A stretch of DNA of 64,000 nt from Clostridium beijerinckii HUN142 (lineage in GTDB: Bacteria > Bacillota > Clostridia > Clostridiales > Clostridiaceae), in the NCBI RefSeq assembly GCF_000621745.1, contig NZ_JHXK01000008.1, forward strand, positions 186,001 to 250,000, written 5' to 3'. A model generated the notes under the pieces. It was given only the letters and a program-made list of their open reading frames with translations, had not been told where the DNA came from and searched no databases. The translations under genes and the position numbers were made by a program. How positions within the stretch are numbered: position 1 is the stretch's first letter; each line of letters opens with the position of its first letter. This document shows positions 35,957-45,828 of this stretch, in pieces.

Positions 35957-38317
35957 TTACTTAATAGGGGCAGGTTTTATATACCAAATCTCATCTGCAT
36001 ATTGCTTTATAGTTCTATCACTTGAAAATGTTCCTGAGCTATAAAGGTTAGCAAAACACTTCTGAGCCCATTTCTTTTTATCCTTATAATCTTCAAACAC
36101 TCTTTCTTGAGTCTGCTTAAATAAGTCGAAATCTGCAAGTACATAGTATTGATCCCTTTCCTCTAGCAAAGCATTATATAAATCCTCAAAATAGCCCGTT
36201 CTTCCATCATCTAGTGTACCATCAATTAAAGTATCAACCACTCTCTTAATGCTTGGATTTTCTCTATAATGCCATTTTGGATCATAGCTATGCTTAATTC
36301 TTTCAATATCCTCAACTCTAAGCCCGAATATATAATTATTTTCTTCTCCACTTTCTTGGACGATTTCTATATTCGCACCATCATAAGTTCCAAAGGTAGG
36401 TGTCGCATTTAACATAAATTTCATATTACCAGTTCCAGATGCTTCTTTTCCTGCAGTAGATATTTGCTTAGATAAGTCTGAACCTGGGAACAGTTTTTGA
36501 GCATAAGATACTCTATAGTTATGCACAAACACAACTTTCATCTTTTTAGAAACCTCTTCATCCTTATCTATAAGTCTAGCTATCTCATTGATAAATTTTA
36601 CAATTCCTTTAGCTCTTCTATATCCTGGGAACGCCTTAGCTCCAAATATAAATGTAGTTTTTGGTATATCTAAATTTGGGTTTTCTTTAATTCTATAATA
36701 CAAGTCTAAAATGTACAAAGCATTTAGCAATTGTCTCTTATACTCATGTAATCTCTTAATTTGAATATCAAAGAACGAATCTGGATCAACATTAATTCCT
36801 TCTTCTTGCTTAATATATTCTGCTAATTGAACTTTCTTTTCATGCTTAATTTCCATAAGTTTTTCAAGTACAGCATCATCGTCTTTATATTTCTCTAATT
36901 CTTTAATCAGCTCTAAATTCTTAACCCAATCTTCATTTCCTAATAAATCAGTTATAAACTCAGATAATTCAGCATTACAAAGTCTAAGCCATCTTCTTGG
37001 GGTAATTCCATTAGTCTTATTTTGGAATTTATTAGGGTATAAATGATACCAGTTATTTAATTCAGTATTCTTTAAAATTTCTGTATGAAGTGCAGCAACA
37101 CCATTTACAGCTCGTCCTACAAATATAGCTAAATTGGCCATTCTCATCTGATCATTTGCAATAATTCTAAAATTCCATATTGCTCCTTCGTCATATCCTT
37201 TTTGTCTTAGCTCATTCATTAATGCTTCATCAACCTGATATGCAATTTGAAGTATTCTTGGGAATAATCTTTCTATTAATTTTATATCCCACTTTTCTAG
37301 TGCCTCAGCAAGTATTGTGTGGTTTGTGTATCCAAAAAATTCTTTAGCTATTGATAATGCTTCCGAAAATTCTACATACTCTTCATCAATTAATATTCTC
37401 ATAAATTCAAGGATTGATATTGTTGGATGAGTATCATTTAGTTGTGCTACATTGTATCTTACAAATTCAGAAAAATCTGCTCCAAATTTTGCCTTGTGTT
37501 TTTTTAGTATATCTTTCATAGACGCACTTGAGAAGAAATATTGTTGCCTAAGCCTTAATATTTTTCCTGCCTCTGCTGTATCATTTGGATATAATACTCT
37601 TGATATATCCTCTGCTTTATTTCTTGCAGATACAGCTTCAATATATTGTTGGTTATTAAACAAATTAAAGTCAAACTCTCTCAAAGCCTCACATTGCCAC
37701 AACCTTAAAGTGTTTATATTTCTAGTTCCATAACCTATTATAGGTACATCGTAAGGAACTGCTTTTACTGTCATATCTGAATATTTAATTATTTGAATTT
37801 CATCATCTTTTCTAACACTCCATGAATCTCCATATTTTAACCATGTATCTTCACATTCAGTTTGAAACCCATTTTCAATATTTTGTTTAAATAACCCGTT
37901 GCTATACCTTATTCCATATCCAACTAAAGGCATGTTTAAGGTCGCTGCTGATTCCACAAAACATGCTGCAAGCCTTCCAAGTCCACCATTACCAAGCCCT
38001 GCATCTTCTTCTATTTCTTCAATTCTATTCAAGTCTATATTCAACTCTTTTAGAACATCCTTAACTTCATTGTATAAACCTAAATTCATTAAATTATTTC
38101 CTAGGGCTCTTCCCATTAAATATTCTGCTGACAAATAATATGCCATTCTTCCTTTATTGTAAGTTTCAGCTGTTTCATTCCAGTTATCAATTATTTCTTC
38201 CAAAATAGTTAATGAAAGTGCATTAAAAATCTCATAATCTTGAGCCTCTTTCATCTTCACCGCATGTTTTACTTTCAAATATCTTTCTATACCTTCTCTT
38301 ATTCTTTGTCCATCCAC
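35957..38317 (-). CDS. glgP: Glycogen/maltodextrin phosphorylase
   Basis: A 786-residue alpha-glucan phosphorylase releasing glucose-1-phosphate from glycogen or maltodextrin. Seen: EEDAGLGNGGLGRLAACF near the N-terminus, NDTHPTISILEFMRIL, and the pyridoxal-phosphate lysine in GTGNMKFMLNATPTFGTYDG (about 650). Length is normal. It starts with GTG (38317) two bases after the malQ stop, sharing that gene's 3' end as its ribosome site (GGAAGGTG). The malQ pairing suggests maltodextrin breakdown. Confidence 0.95.
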   Translation of the reverse strand: MDGQRIREGIERYLKVKHAVKMKEAQDYEIFNALSLTILEEIIDNWNETAETYNKGRMAYYLSAEYLMGRALGNNLMNLGLYNEVKDVLKELNIDLNRIEEIEEDAGLGNGGLGRLAACFVESAATLNMPLVGYGIRYSNGLFKQNIENGFQTECEDTWLKYGDSWSVRKDDEIQIIKYSDMTVKAVPYDVPIIGYGTRNINTLRLWQCEALREFDFNLFNNQQYIEAVSARNKAEDISRVLYPNDTAEAGKILRLRQQYFFSSASMKDILKKHKAKFGADFSEFVRYNVAQLNDTHPTISILEFMRILIDEEYVEFSEALSIAKEFFGYTNHTILAEALEKWDIKLIERLFPRILQIAYQVDEALMNELRQKGYDEGAIWNFRIIANDQMRMANLAIFVGRAVNGVAALHTEILKNTELNNWYHLYPNKFQNKTNGITPRRWLRLCNAELSEFITDLLGNEDWVKNLELIKELEKYKDDDAVLEKLMEIKHEKKVQLAEYIKQEEGINVDPDSFFDIQIKRLHEYKRQLLNALYILDLYYRIKENPNLDIPKTTFIFGAKAFPGYRRAKGIVKFINEIARLIDKDEEVSKKMKVVFVHNYRVSYAQKLFPGSDLSKQISTAGKEASGTGNMKFMLNATPTFGTYDGANIEIVQESGEENNYIFGLRVEDIERIKHSYDPKWHYRENPSIKRVVDTLIDGTLDDGRTGYFEDLYNALLEERDQYYVLADFDLFKQTQERVFEDYKDKKKWAQKCFANLYSSGTFSSDRTIKQYADEIWYIKPAPIK

Positions 38318-38319
38318 AC

Positions 38320-39807
38320 TTATTCACACCTTCCATAAATTCTAGTTAATCTATTTATTTTATTTGCTAACTCATTAGTAAAAACACCGTCTTTTGCTCT
38401 CCAAGTCCAATTTTCTCCAATAGTAGACGGCAAATTTATTCTAGCTTCATTTCCAAGATTTAAGAAGTCTTGCATAAGTGCAATAGATGTATCTGCAACA
38501 CTGCTCCATATTCCTCTTATAAACCCCCAATTATACCCTTCTTCTTCTGTAAGTTTTAAATATTCAACTGCATTTTCAATTTCATTCTTACTTCCTGTCG
38601 TTTGAATCCAACCTTTTATAGTATCATTATCATGCGTACCAGTATACGCAACACAATTTCTTTCATAATTATGTGGTAGATATGGATTTTCACAATCACC
38701 AGAAAAAGCAAATGCCAATACTTTCATACCTGGGAAATTAGTCTCAATTCTAAATCTTATAGTATCTTCAGTTAATAACCCTAAATCTTCAGCTATAATT
38801 TCTATATTTCCAAGTTCTTTTCTTATTTCATTAAATAATTTCATTTCTGGCCCTTTTACCCATTCTCCATTTACCGCTGTTCTTTCTCCATATGGTATGG
38901 ACCAATATGCCTCAAATCCTCTGAAATGATCTATTCTTATCACATCGTAAAGCTTTAGGCTCTGCCTAATTCTATTTATCCACCATTTATAGTTTTCTCT
39001 CTCTAAATGGTCCCAATTATAAATGGGATTACCCCAAAGCTGCCCAGTTTCAGAGAACGCATCAGGAGGACAACCTGCGATTTTTAATGGAGTTAATGTT
39101 TTCTCATCTACTAAAAATACTTTGGGATTACTCCATAAGTCTGCACTATCTTCTGCAACATATATAGGTATATCCCCTATTATTTTAATTTCTAGTTTGT
39201 TAACATAACTTTTCAAGTTTGTCCATTGTTTAAAAAATTCATATTGGACAAATTTCCAGTATTGAATTTCCTCTTTAAGTTCTTCTTTATATTGATTTAA
39301 AACTTTCTCTTTTCTTAATTTAATATCATCGTCCCATGTTTGAAAACTTTTTAAATCAAACTTACTCTTTAACGCCATAAATGTAGCATAGTCATCAAGC
39401 CACATATCTTCTTCTTCTTCAAAGTTCTTAAAATCCTCATACTCTTTTTTCTTAAAGTTTTCATATGCCAATTTTAATACTTTCAATTTTTCTTTAAATA
39501 ACAATTCATAATTTATATACTCTGGATTATCACCAAAATTTATTTCATTATAATCGGACTTTTTTAGCAAATCTTCAGACTCTAAAATATCAAAATCAAT
39601 AAAATAGGGATTTCCAGCAAATGCCGAAAACGATTGGTATGGTGAATCCCCATAACTAGTCTGCCCCAAAGGAAGTATCTGCCAAAAACTTTGACCTGCC
39701 TTCTTCAAAAAATCCGCAAATTCATATGCATCTTTTCCAAATGTTCCAATTCCATATTTACCTGGCAAAGATGCAATATGCATAATAATTCCACTACCTC
39801 TTTTCAT
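38320..39807 (-). CDS. malQ: 4-alpha-glucanotransferase (amylomaltase)
   Basis: A 495-residue GH77 enzyme that transfers glucan segments between maltodextrins and supplies chains for the phosphorylase. Seen: HIASLPGKYGIGTFG at the N-terminus, nucleophile aspartate in VIRIDHFRGFEAYW, acid/base glutamate in IIAEDLGLL, and the third acidic residue in YTGTHDNDT. The second ATG (39807) is preferred because GGAGG is seven bases from it and only one base from the first. It lies 89 bases downstream of the LacI regulator in the same direction. Confidence 0.94.
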   Translation of the reverse strand: MKRGSGIIMHIASLPGKYGIGTFGKDAYEFADFLKKAGQSFWQILPLGQTSYGDSPYQSFSAFAGNPYFIDFDILESEDLLKKSDYNEINFGDNPEYINYELLFKEKLKVLKLAYENFKKKEYEDFKNFEEEEDMWLDDYATFMALKSKFDLKSFQTWDDDIKLRKEKVLNQYKEELKEEIQYWKFVQYEFFKQWTNLKSYVNKLEIKIIGDIPIYVAEDSADLWSNPKVFLVDEKTLTPLKIAGCPPDAFSETGQLWGNPIYNWDHLERENYKWWINRIRQSLKLYDVIRIDHFRGFEAYWSIPYGERTAVNGEWVKGPEMKLFNEIRKELGNIEIIAEDLGLLTEDTIRFRIETNFPGMKVLAFAFSGDCENPYLPHNYERNCVAYTGTHDNDTIKGWIQTTGSKNEIENAVEYLKLTEEEGYNWGFIRGIWSSVADTSIALMQDFLNLGNEARINLPSTIGENWTWRAKDGVFTNELANKINRLTRIYGRCE

Positions 39808-39896
39808 TCTCATTCCTCCACCCTCTAGGAATATAATAATAACTTAAATTATTATATCTATTATTTCTATTTTTAATATCCTTTGACTTTCAATAA

Positions 39897-40916
39897 TCAT
39901 CCCTTTAATAAATCAAAGCATGAATCCCTCTCAATTAATTTAGTATCTAATAATATATGTTGATTTTCCTTGTTTTCATTAATCTGAGATAGTAATAAAT
40001 TTATACTCATTGTTGCCATTAACTTGTCTGGTTGCTTTACAGTTGTTATGCTTGGATTATAGTATTCACTTTCATCCATACCATCAAATCCAATTATTGA
40101 TATGTCCCCTGGAATACTTAACCCACTATCAAGAATTGCTTTAGCGGCACCTATAGCCATAATATCTGAAAGAGCAAAAAATGCAGTAATATCATTTCTT
40201 CTTTTTAATAATTCCAGTGTCTCCCTGTATGCACCTCTGCTTAAATATCCCCCAACAATAACTAAATCATCATCAATTTTTATTTTATTTTTTTCCAATG
40301 CTTCTTTATATCCTTGCAATCTCAATATGCTTACACCCATATCATCCGCTTCCCCCAAAATTAACGCTATTTTTTTGTGACCTTTTTTTATTAGATACGA
40401 AGTTGCATCATATGCACTTTTAACATTATCTATACCTACTGATGAGTAATATTCCTTACCCTGTTTTGAAGCAGTATTCACGGAAGTTAATACTATGGGC
40501 ACGTTTATTTCTTTAAAACAATCGTCTGTAATATCATCAAAATTCCCACCTAAACATATAATTCCTTGTAACTTCTTTTCTTTTATAAACGCTATCAAAG
40601 TTTCAACTTCTTGATCATTCTTGTAATCATTTTGATGCAATATCATTGTATATCCATTTTCATTTACTATATTTCCTATAACATTAACCATTTGAGAAAA
40701 AAATGGATTAAATACTCCTTTTACTAAAACTCCTATGTTTTTTGTATTTTGTTGTTTTAGTATTCTAGCACTATTATTAGGTATATAATTGCTTTCTTTT
40801 ATTACTTCCAAAATTTTTTGTCTTGTACTTTCCTTAACATCAGGATGGTTATTTAATACTCTTGAAACAGTGCTGACTCCAACCTGTGCTAATTTTGCTA
40901 TATCCTTTATATTCAT
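39897..40916 (-). CDS. LacI family transcriptional repressor
   Basis: A 339-residue repressor with the LacI helix-turn-helix and hinge (IKDIAKLAQVGVSTVSRVLN ... VKESTRQKILEVIKESNYIPNN) and a periplasmic-binding-protein-like sensor domain (GVLVKGVFNPFFSQMVN; FFALSDIMAIGAAKAI; GDISIIGFDG). It most resembles MalR-type regulators of maltose/maltodextrin genes, consistent with malQ and glgP downstream. The second ATG (40916) is chosen because AGGAG abuts the first. A palindromic operator lies 37 bases upstream, suggesting autoregulation. Confidence 0.92.
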   Translation of the reverse strand: MNIKDIAKLAQVGVSTVSRVLNNHPDVKESTRQKILEVIKESNYIPNNSARILKQQNTKNIGVLVKGVFNPFFSQMVNVIGNIVNENGYTMILHQNDYKNDQEVETLIAFIKEKKLQGIICLGGNFDDITDDCFKEINVPIVLTSVNTASKQGKEYYSSVGIDNVKSAYDATSYLIKKGHKKIALILGEADDMGVSILRLQGYKEALEKNKIKIDDDLVIVGGYLSRGAYRETLELLKRRNDITAFFALSDIMAIGAAKAILDSGLSIPGDISIIGFDGMDESEYYNPSITTVKQPDKLMATMSINLLLSQINENKENQHILLDTKLIERDSCFDLLKG

Positions 40917-40952
40917 ATTCATCTCCTGAATTACTATTAAAATATAATAGCT

Positions 40953-40966
40953 CGGTATCGTTACCG
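40953..40966 (-). promoter_or_regulatory. Putative LacI-family operator
   Basis: CGGTA and TACCG arms around four bases with a central CG, the typical layout of LacI-family sites, just upstream of the repressor gene. Confidence 0.55.
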
Positions 40967-41336
40967 CAATTTCCTGTTAATTCACAAATTTTAATTAGAT
41001 AGATATTTAAGCATACAATATTATATTCGGTTTATTCTTAATCATGTTTATATAATAGTCATGTTATTTAATTAACTTTAATAACATTTTAACAAACGTG
41101 GAATGTTTATACAATAAATTCCTGAAATTATATTATATTTTCTTAATTTTCTATTTATGGTTACATAATTACTGCTTTATTAACCATTTTTTATAATTTA
41201 TGACTAATTTATATAGTTACAGACCAACAAATTTTTTATTTATTACTACTTATTTAAGTTCATATGACTAAAAATAAAAAATCTCATCTGAAGATTACTT
41301 TTAACAATCTCCAGAAAAGATTTCTAGCTATATCTA
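40967..41336. other. Intergenic region without gene
   Basis: AT-rich 370 bp between the LacI gene and the end of the PucR-type gene. A weak hairpin near 41277-41320 (AAAAAATCTC... then AAAAGATTT) may end the PucR transcript. Nothing else seen. Confidence 0.4.
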
Positions 41337-42281
41337 TTAAATTTTATTCTTTTGAATCCAAATAAAGAAGGCTATCTTAAATAATGCAGCATCATTAAAT
41401 TTCCTTATATCGTAGCCTGTATATTTTTGTATCTTATCCAATCTATAAATTAACGTATTTCGGTGAACATACAATCCTTTGGAAGCTTCACTTAAATTTA
41501 AGTCTGATTTAAAGAAAACCTCTATGGTTTTTAACATATCTTCATCTAACTTGGAAAAACTTTCATTAAAATTATTTAGTATTTTTTCCTTAATATCCTG
41601 ATTTAAATTATCCATAACTTCTTCAAATAAAAGACTGTTATGTCCAAATACCATTTGAGATACATTATATTTTTTAGCTAAATTAATTTTATACATATTT
41701 TCATCATATAACTTATTCAATAATTCATAATCCTCAATATGACAATAGCTTATATAACACTTTTCGTAAAGCGAGAAGTATATTGTTTCACTTATGCTAG
41801 ATACATGTTCCTTTATATCTTCAAAAATACCGATTAAAATGATTGTATCTTCAAATATAAAAATAGCTATATCATTATTATTATAAACATTTTTTAGAGC
41901 CTCTAATGCCTCTATTATTTTTTCTTTTAAATTTAAAGTAACTAAAAATGTTTCTTCTTTTATTGGTGGCATAATTTCCTTAATCTTTTCTTTAGATATA
42001 CTTAAGCCTTGCAATAATTGGGAAACTATTTTTTCTTTCTTATTATAATTATCTTTATATCTACCTTTGATACAAAACGCTAATATCCTTATGAAATCCT
42101 TGCGATTTCCTTCTGTTTTTATTTTGAAACTTTTTGGTCCAATAAAAAATGTATCTTCAAGTATATTTTCGCTAAAAGAATTAGGATTAGCCTTAAATAT
42201 AATTTCATCGTCCACATAAACTTCAAATGGTATTTCACAATCTTCATATATTTCTTGTAAATATTTCACTAATCCTTTCAT
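41337..42281 (-). CDS. PucR/CdaR-type transcriptional regulator
   Basis: A 314-residue regulator ending in the PucR C-terminal helix-turn-helix: VFFKSDLNLSEASKGLYVHR followed by NTLIYRLDKIQKYTGYDIR. The N-terminal 240 residues have no clear ligand domain that I recognise. It follows the MsmX/UgpC-type ATPase by 30 bases, so the two are probably an operon. It may tune sugar import genes that use that shared ATPase; this is inferred. GAGGTGAGGG precedes the ATG. Confidence 0.82.
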   Translation of the reverse strand: MKGLVKYLQEIYEDCEIPFEVYVDDEIIFKANPNSFSENILEDTFFIGPKSFKIKTEGNRKDFIRILAFCIKGRYKDNYNKKEKIVSQLLQGLSISKEKIKEIMPPIKEETFLVTLNLKEKIIEALEALKNVYNNNDIAIFIFEDTIILIGIFEDIKEHVSSISETIYFSLYEKCYISYCHIEDYELLNKLYDENMYKINLAKKYNVSQMVFGHNSLLFEEVMDNLNQDIKEKILNNFNESFSKLDEDMLKTIEVFFKSDLNLSEASKGLYVHRNTLIYRLDKIQKYTGYDIRKFNDAALFKIAFFIWIQKNKI

Positions 42282-42311
42282 TCCCTCACCTCAATTGTCA
42301 CTAACTTAATA

Positions 42312-43421
42312 CTAGCAAATTCTCAACTCTGTTTCTTTGTCAAAAACATGAATATTTTCATGTTCCACATATAATTTAATCTTATCCTTAGGCTCTGCCT
42401 TAGTACTTCCATCAACTCTTGCAGTCATATTATTGTTTCCTGACTTAAAGTAAATGTAACTTTCAGCACCCATACGTTCAACAACTTCTACATCTCCAAT
42501 TAAAGTTGCTGCAGGATTGTTTTCAATTATTTGAGCATTATCATCTAAATGTTCAGGTCTTATACCAAATACTACTTCCTTATTAATATATCCTTTTTCT
42601 TTTAATACCTTAGCCTTTTCTTCTGGTAATAGTATATTATTTTCATCAAATTTACAATATAGCTTTCCGTCCTTTTCACTGGCAATACCATTTATTAAAT
42701 TCATTTGGGGACTTCCTATAAAGCTTGCAACAAATAAATTATTTGGCGTATTGTATATGTTAAGAGGAGTATCAACTTGTTGTATTATTCCGTCCTTCAT
42801 TACAACAATTCTAGTTCCCATTGTCAAAGCTTCAACCTGATCATGGGTAACGTATATAAATGTTGTTCCTAAACTTTGATAAAGCTTTGATATTTCTGTT
42901 CTCATTTGAACTCTTAACTTTGCATCAAGATTTGATAAAGGCTCATCCATTAAGAATACCTTTGGTTCTCTAACAATAGCACGTCCTAATGCAACTCTTT
43001 GTCTTTGACCTCCTGATAAAGCCTTTGGCTTTCTGTCTAGCAAATGTTCAATATCTAATCTCTTTGCCGCTTCTCTAACTTTCTTATCTATCTCATCTTT
43101 AGGTGCTTTTCTTAACTTCAAAGCAAATGCCATGTTATCATATACTGTCATATGTGGATATAATGCATAGTTTTGAAACACCATTGCTATATCTCTTTCC
43201 TTAGGTTCTACATCATTAACTAATTTTCCGCCTATATATAATTCACCTTTAGATATTTCTTCAAGTCCTGCTATCATTCTTAAAGTTGTAGATTTACCGC
43301 AACCTGATGGTCCAACAAAAACTATAAATTCTTTATCTTCAATCTCTAGATTGAAATCTTTTACTGCTGTTACATCCCCTTCATAAATTTTATAAATATG
43401 TCTTAGTGACAAATCTGCCAT
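42312..43421 (-). CDS. MsmX/UgpC-type sugar ABC transporter ATPase
   Basis: A 369-residue ATPase: Walker [16 protein letters not shown] (about 33-47), signature [14 protein letters not shown], Walker [14 protein letters not shown]-loop YVTHDQ, and a C-terminal TOBE-type regulatory domain ([11 protein letters not shown]). This class is encoded away from its permeases and energises several carbohydrate importers. No permease or binding protein lies nearby, which agrees. GGGAGG precedes the ATG. Confidence 0.95.
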   Translation of the reverse strand: MADLSLRHIYKIYEGDVTAVKDFNLEIEDKEFIVFVGPSGCGKSTTLRMIAGLEEISKGELYIGGKLVNDVEPKERDIAMVFQNYALYPHMTVYDNMAFALKLRKAPKDEIDKKVREAAKRLDIEHLLDRKPKALSGGQRQRVALGRAIVREPKVFLMDEPLSNLDAKLRVQMRTEISKLYQSLGTTFIYVTHDQVEALTMGTRIVVMKDGIIQQVDTPLNIYNTPNNLFVASFIGSPQMNLINGIASEKDGKLYCKFDENNILLPEEKAKVLKEKGYINKEVVFGIRPEHLDDNAQIIENNPAATLIGDVEVVERMGAESYIYFKSGNNNMTARVDGSTKAEPKDKIKLYVEHENIHVFDKETELRIC

Positions 43422-43577
43422 ATTTATTTCCTCCCTTTTCTGCTTTAATTATCTCAATTTATATTTTATTTAATGTTTTCTATATATCTATTTTACTATA
43501 TGTAATCCTTTGTATTCTATATTGAGAAATCACAAAACTGCCTTGTCTTTTTTGTGAAATAATATAAAAGGATAATC

Positions 43578-43615
43578 AAAAAAGCATATACTAATTAAAA
43601 CTAGATATATGCTTT
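43578..43615 (-). terminator. Terminator after transglutaminase-like gene
   Basis: Minus-strand AAAGCATATATCTAG pairs with CTAGTATATGCTTT with one mismatch, then T5. It lies 67 bases after the stop. Confidence 0.75.
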
Positions 43616-43682
43616 CCTTATAACATTTTTAATACTCATATACACTTCAATCAGATTGTGTCACAATTCTTTAAATAAACGC

Positions 43683-44447
43683 TTATTTGTAATAACCATT
43701 AAAGGATTTAGGATATTTTTCTCTATCCCAAGTATAATTATTGTCAAGTAGAGTATTATCTCCAACTAAAAAGTATTTATTCTTATCACTTGAATCATTA
43801 TTAGTGATATCAATCTGATACCACTTACCTTGAATTTTTACAGTATTCCATGAATGAGAAATATCCTTAATCTTTCCAACTACAATTCTATTTTCTATTC
43901 CTGCGTAGTTAAACATCTTATAAGCAGTCATAGAATATCCCTGACATACAGCTAATGATGTAGTCAATGCAGAATAAACATTTGTTGATTTTAATGTATA
44001 ATCATATGTATATCTATTTATAATATAATCGTTTATAGCTTGTACCTTTTCTAAATCGGACATATCTTTCCTAATCAAAGAATCAGTAATTTTCTTTAAC
44101 TCACTATCTATATAATTTTCCTGTTCTTTGGTTGTCAAATAGGTTACATCTATGGTTGTCTCTATTCCATCTTCAGTTACCTTTGCTTTGGGTTTTATCT
44201 CTAACCACGATCTTTCTAAATAATCATCTTTTGAATACGCATCCTTAATACAATTACTTATATCCTCTTCAAATTCTGACCTTAATCCGGTATATAAAAT
44301 TATAAAATCAGCATCTCTATTTTCAAGATGGTTATAAATATAATCTTCCATGCTTTTCATATTATTAGCTTTGTCATATGCAAATGCTGTTATAGTAACA
44401 GCTTGTATAATAGCAGTTATTATTATAGTCTTAAAAAATTTTTTCAT
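43683..44447 (-). CDS. Secreted transglutaminase-like domain protein
   Basis: A 254-residue protein with an N-terminal signal or anchor segment (KKFFKTIIITAIIQAVTITAFA). The transglutaminase/protease fold contains the triad: Cys in SLAVCQGYSMTAYKMFN, His in ISHSWNTVKIQGKWY and Asp in QIDITNND. In bacteria such domains are mostly papain-like peptidases or wall-associated amidases. The ATG at 44447 follows GGGGGT; the upstream ATG at 44465 was rejected because it overlaps that site. It is not part of an operon. Substrate unknown. Confidence 0.85.
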   Translation of the reverse strand: MKKFFKTIIITAIIQAVTITAFAYDKANNMKSMEDYIYNHLENRDADFIILYTGLRSEFEEDISNCIKDAYSKDDYLERSWLEIKPKAKVTEDGIETTIDVTYLTTKEQENYIDSELKKITDSLIRKDMSDLEKVQAINDYIINRYTYDYTLKSTNVYSALTTSLAVCQGYSMTAYKMFNYAGIENRIVVGKIKDISHSWNTVKIQGKWYQIDITNNDSSDKNKYFLVGDNTLLDNNYTWDREKYPKSFNGYYK

Positions 44448-44566
44448 AATAATATGTACCCCCATGTCATTTCAACACTTCCAATTTCATCATATGTAAA
44501 TCAAAATAACAGGAAACTGTGGTTAAGATTAAGTTCCGTATTGTGCTTCACACTCTTTTCATAGGT

Positions 44567-44640
44567 GTAGATTTTTTTGCGAATCTGCCTTTTTAAATGC
44601 ATTTGATAAAAATCTGGCAGACGAATATATTTTCTTTTTT
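44567..44640 (-). repeat. Dispersed intergenic repeat, copy C
   Basis: The fullest copy of the repeat also at 14118-14190 and 15917-15960. TCTGCC at 44584 is mirrored by GGCAGA at 44615, making a hairpin of about 38 bases, and the tail ATATATTTTCTTTT is shared with copy A. The rest of this 477-bp gap between divergent genes shows no gene. Confidence 0.55.
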
Positions 44641-44924
44641 ATTCTCTTCTAAAACGAAAACTCTGAATCATCTTTTTTATAACTTATACCCATAAGAGGC
44701 ACAATGTCCACTGATTGTCCAGCAATATAATTCTTTAGATAATAAAAAAATAAGTTATCACTACTTATATTGTACTTACTTTATTTATTTTGTAAACATC
44801 AATTTATATTTTATTTATAACTTCTTGATTTTCTCTTATTTTCTTCCATTTATGCACAATTGACAATCTTGATTTATACATATATATTATAACTTATATA
44901 TATGCTAAGGGAGGTATATTATTT

Positions 44925-45677
44925 ATGAAGAAACCAATTGTAGGTATAAATTCAAGCAGAGTTATTAAGCATGAAACTGACTATTCGCATTCAGTTATAG
45001 AATCACTTGGCAATGATTATGTGGAATCTGTAATTAAAGCAGGTGGTATTCCAATTATACTTCCTATTCTTTCTGATGAAGATTCCATTAGAAAGCAAGT
45101 TGAATTACTTGATGGCATTGTTCTTTCTGGCGGAATAGATATAAATCCTTTATTATATAATGAAGAGCCGTCACCTAAATTAGGTTATATTTATCCAGCT
45201 AAAGATGAATTTGATCTGATGCTTGTGAAAATAGCTTATGAACTTAATAAACCTATTTTAGCAATTTGTAGAGGGCATCAGATTCTAAATGTGGCTTTTG
45301 GCGGCACATTGTATCAAGATCTATCTGATATAAATGGTTGTTATATAAAGCACCATCAACAAACAAAAGATGGAGCAGCTAGCCATACTTTAGAGATTCT
45401 TGAGGGCTCAATTTTATATAACATCTTAGGAGATACTGCCGTAATTAACTCCTTTCATCACCAAGCAATTAAAGATTTAGCTCCTGGTTTTAAAGTTACT
45501 GCTTACTCTAAAGATAAAGTAATCGAAGCTATCGAAAGTTGTGAGAAAAACTTTGTTGTTGGTGTGCAATTTCATCCTGAAATTATGACTGCTTATAATG
45601 ATAAGAATATGCTTAAACTTTTTGAAGCTTTCATAAGCGCTTCATCTAAAAACAATTTGTTAAACAATAAAAAATAA
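44925..45677 (+). CDS. Class I glutamine amidotransferase-type hydrolase (PuuD-like)
   Basis: A 250-residue peptidase C26 protein, the family of gamma-glutamyl-gamma-aminobutyrate hydrolase and related enzymes that cleave gamma-glutamyl amides. Seen: ILPILSDEDSIRKQVELLDG, GIVLSGGIDINPLLY, nucleophile cysteine in ILAICRGHQILNVAFGGTLY, and the His-Glu pair in GVQFHPEIM. GGGAGG precedes the ATG. No putrescine-pathway genes are adjacent, so the natural gamma-glutamyl substrate is uncertain. Confidence 0.9.
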   Translation: MKKPIVGINSSRVIKHETDYSHSVIESLGNDYVESVIKAGGIPIILPILSDEDSIRKQVELLDGIVLSGGIDINPLLYNEEPSPKLGYIYPAKDEFDLMLVKIAYELNKPILAICRGHQILNVAFGGTLYQDLSDINGCYIKHHQQTKDGAASHTLEILEGSILYNILGDTAVINSFHHQAIKDLAPGFKVTAYSKDKVIEAIESCEKNFVVGVQFHPEIMTAYNDKNMLKLFEAFISASSKNNLLNNKK

Positions 45678-45768
45678 TTTAAAATCCCTAAATTCAAACT
45701 GCTTTGTGCATTTAAATCTATGTATACTTGCCTTTCATAAGATTTACTTTAGGGATTCTAAATTATTT
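45676..45768. terminator. Long hairpin between convergent genes
   Basis: AATTTAAAATCCCTAAA is mirrored, with one mismatch, by TTTAGGGATTCTAAATT around a 55-base loop. The T run is weak, so termination is likely but not certain. Confidence 0.5.
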
Positions 45769-45828
45769 AAAATATGAATTTTAACAATTAAAAATATACA
45801 ATTATGCTCTATAATTTAATATCATAAT

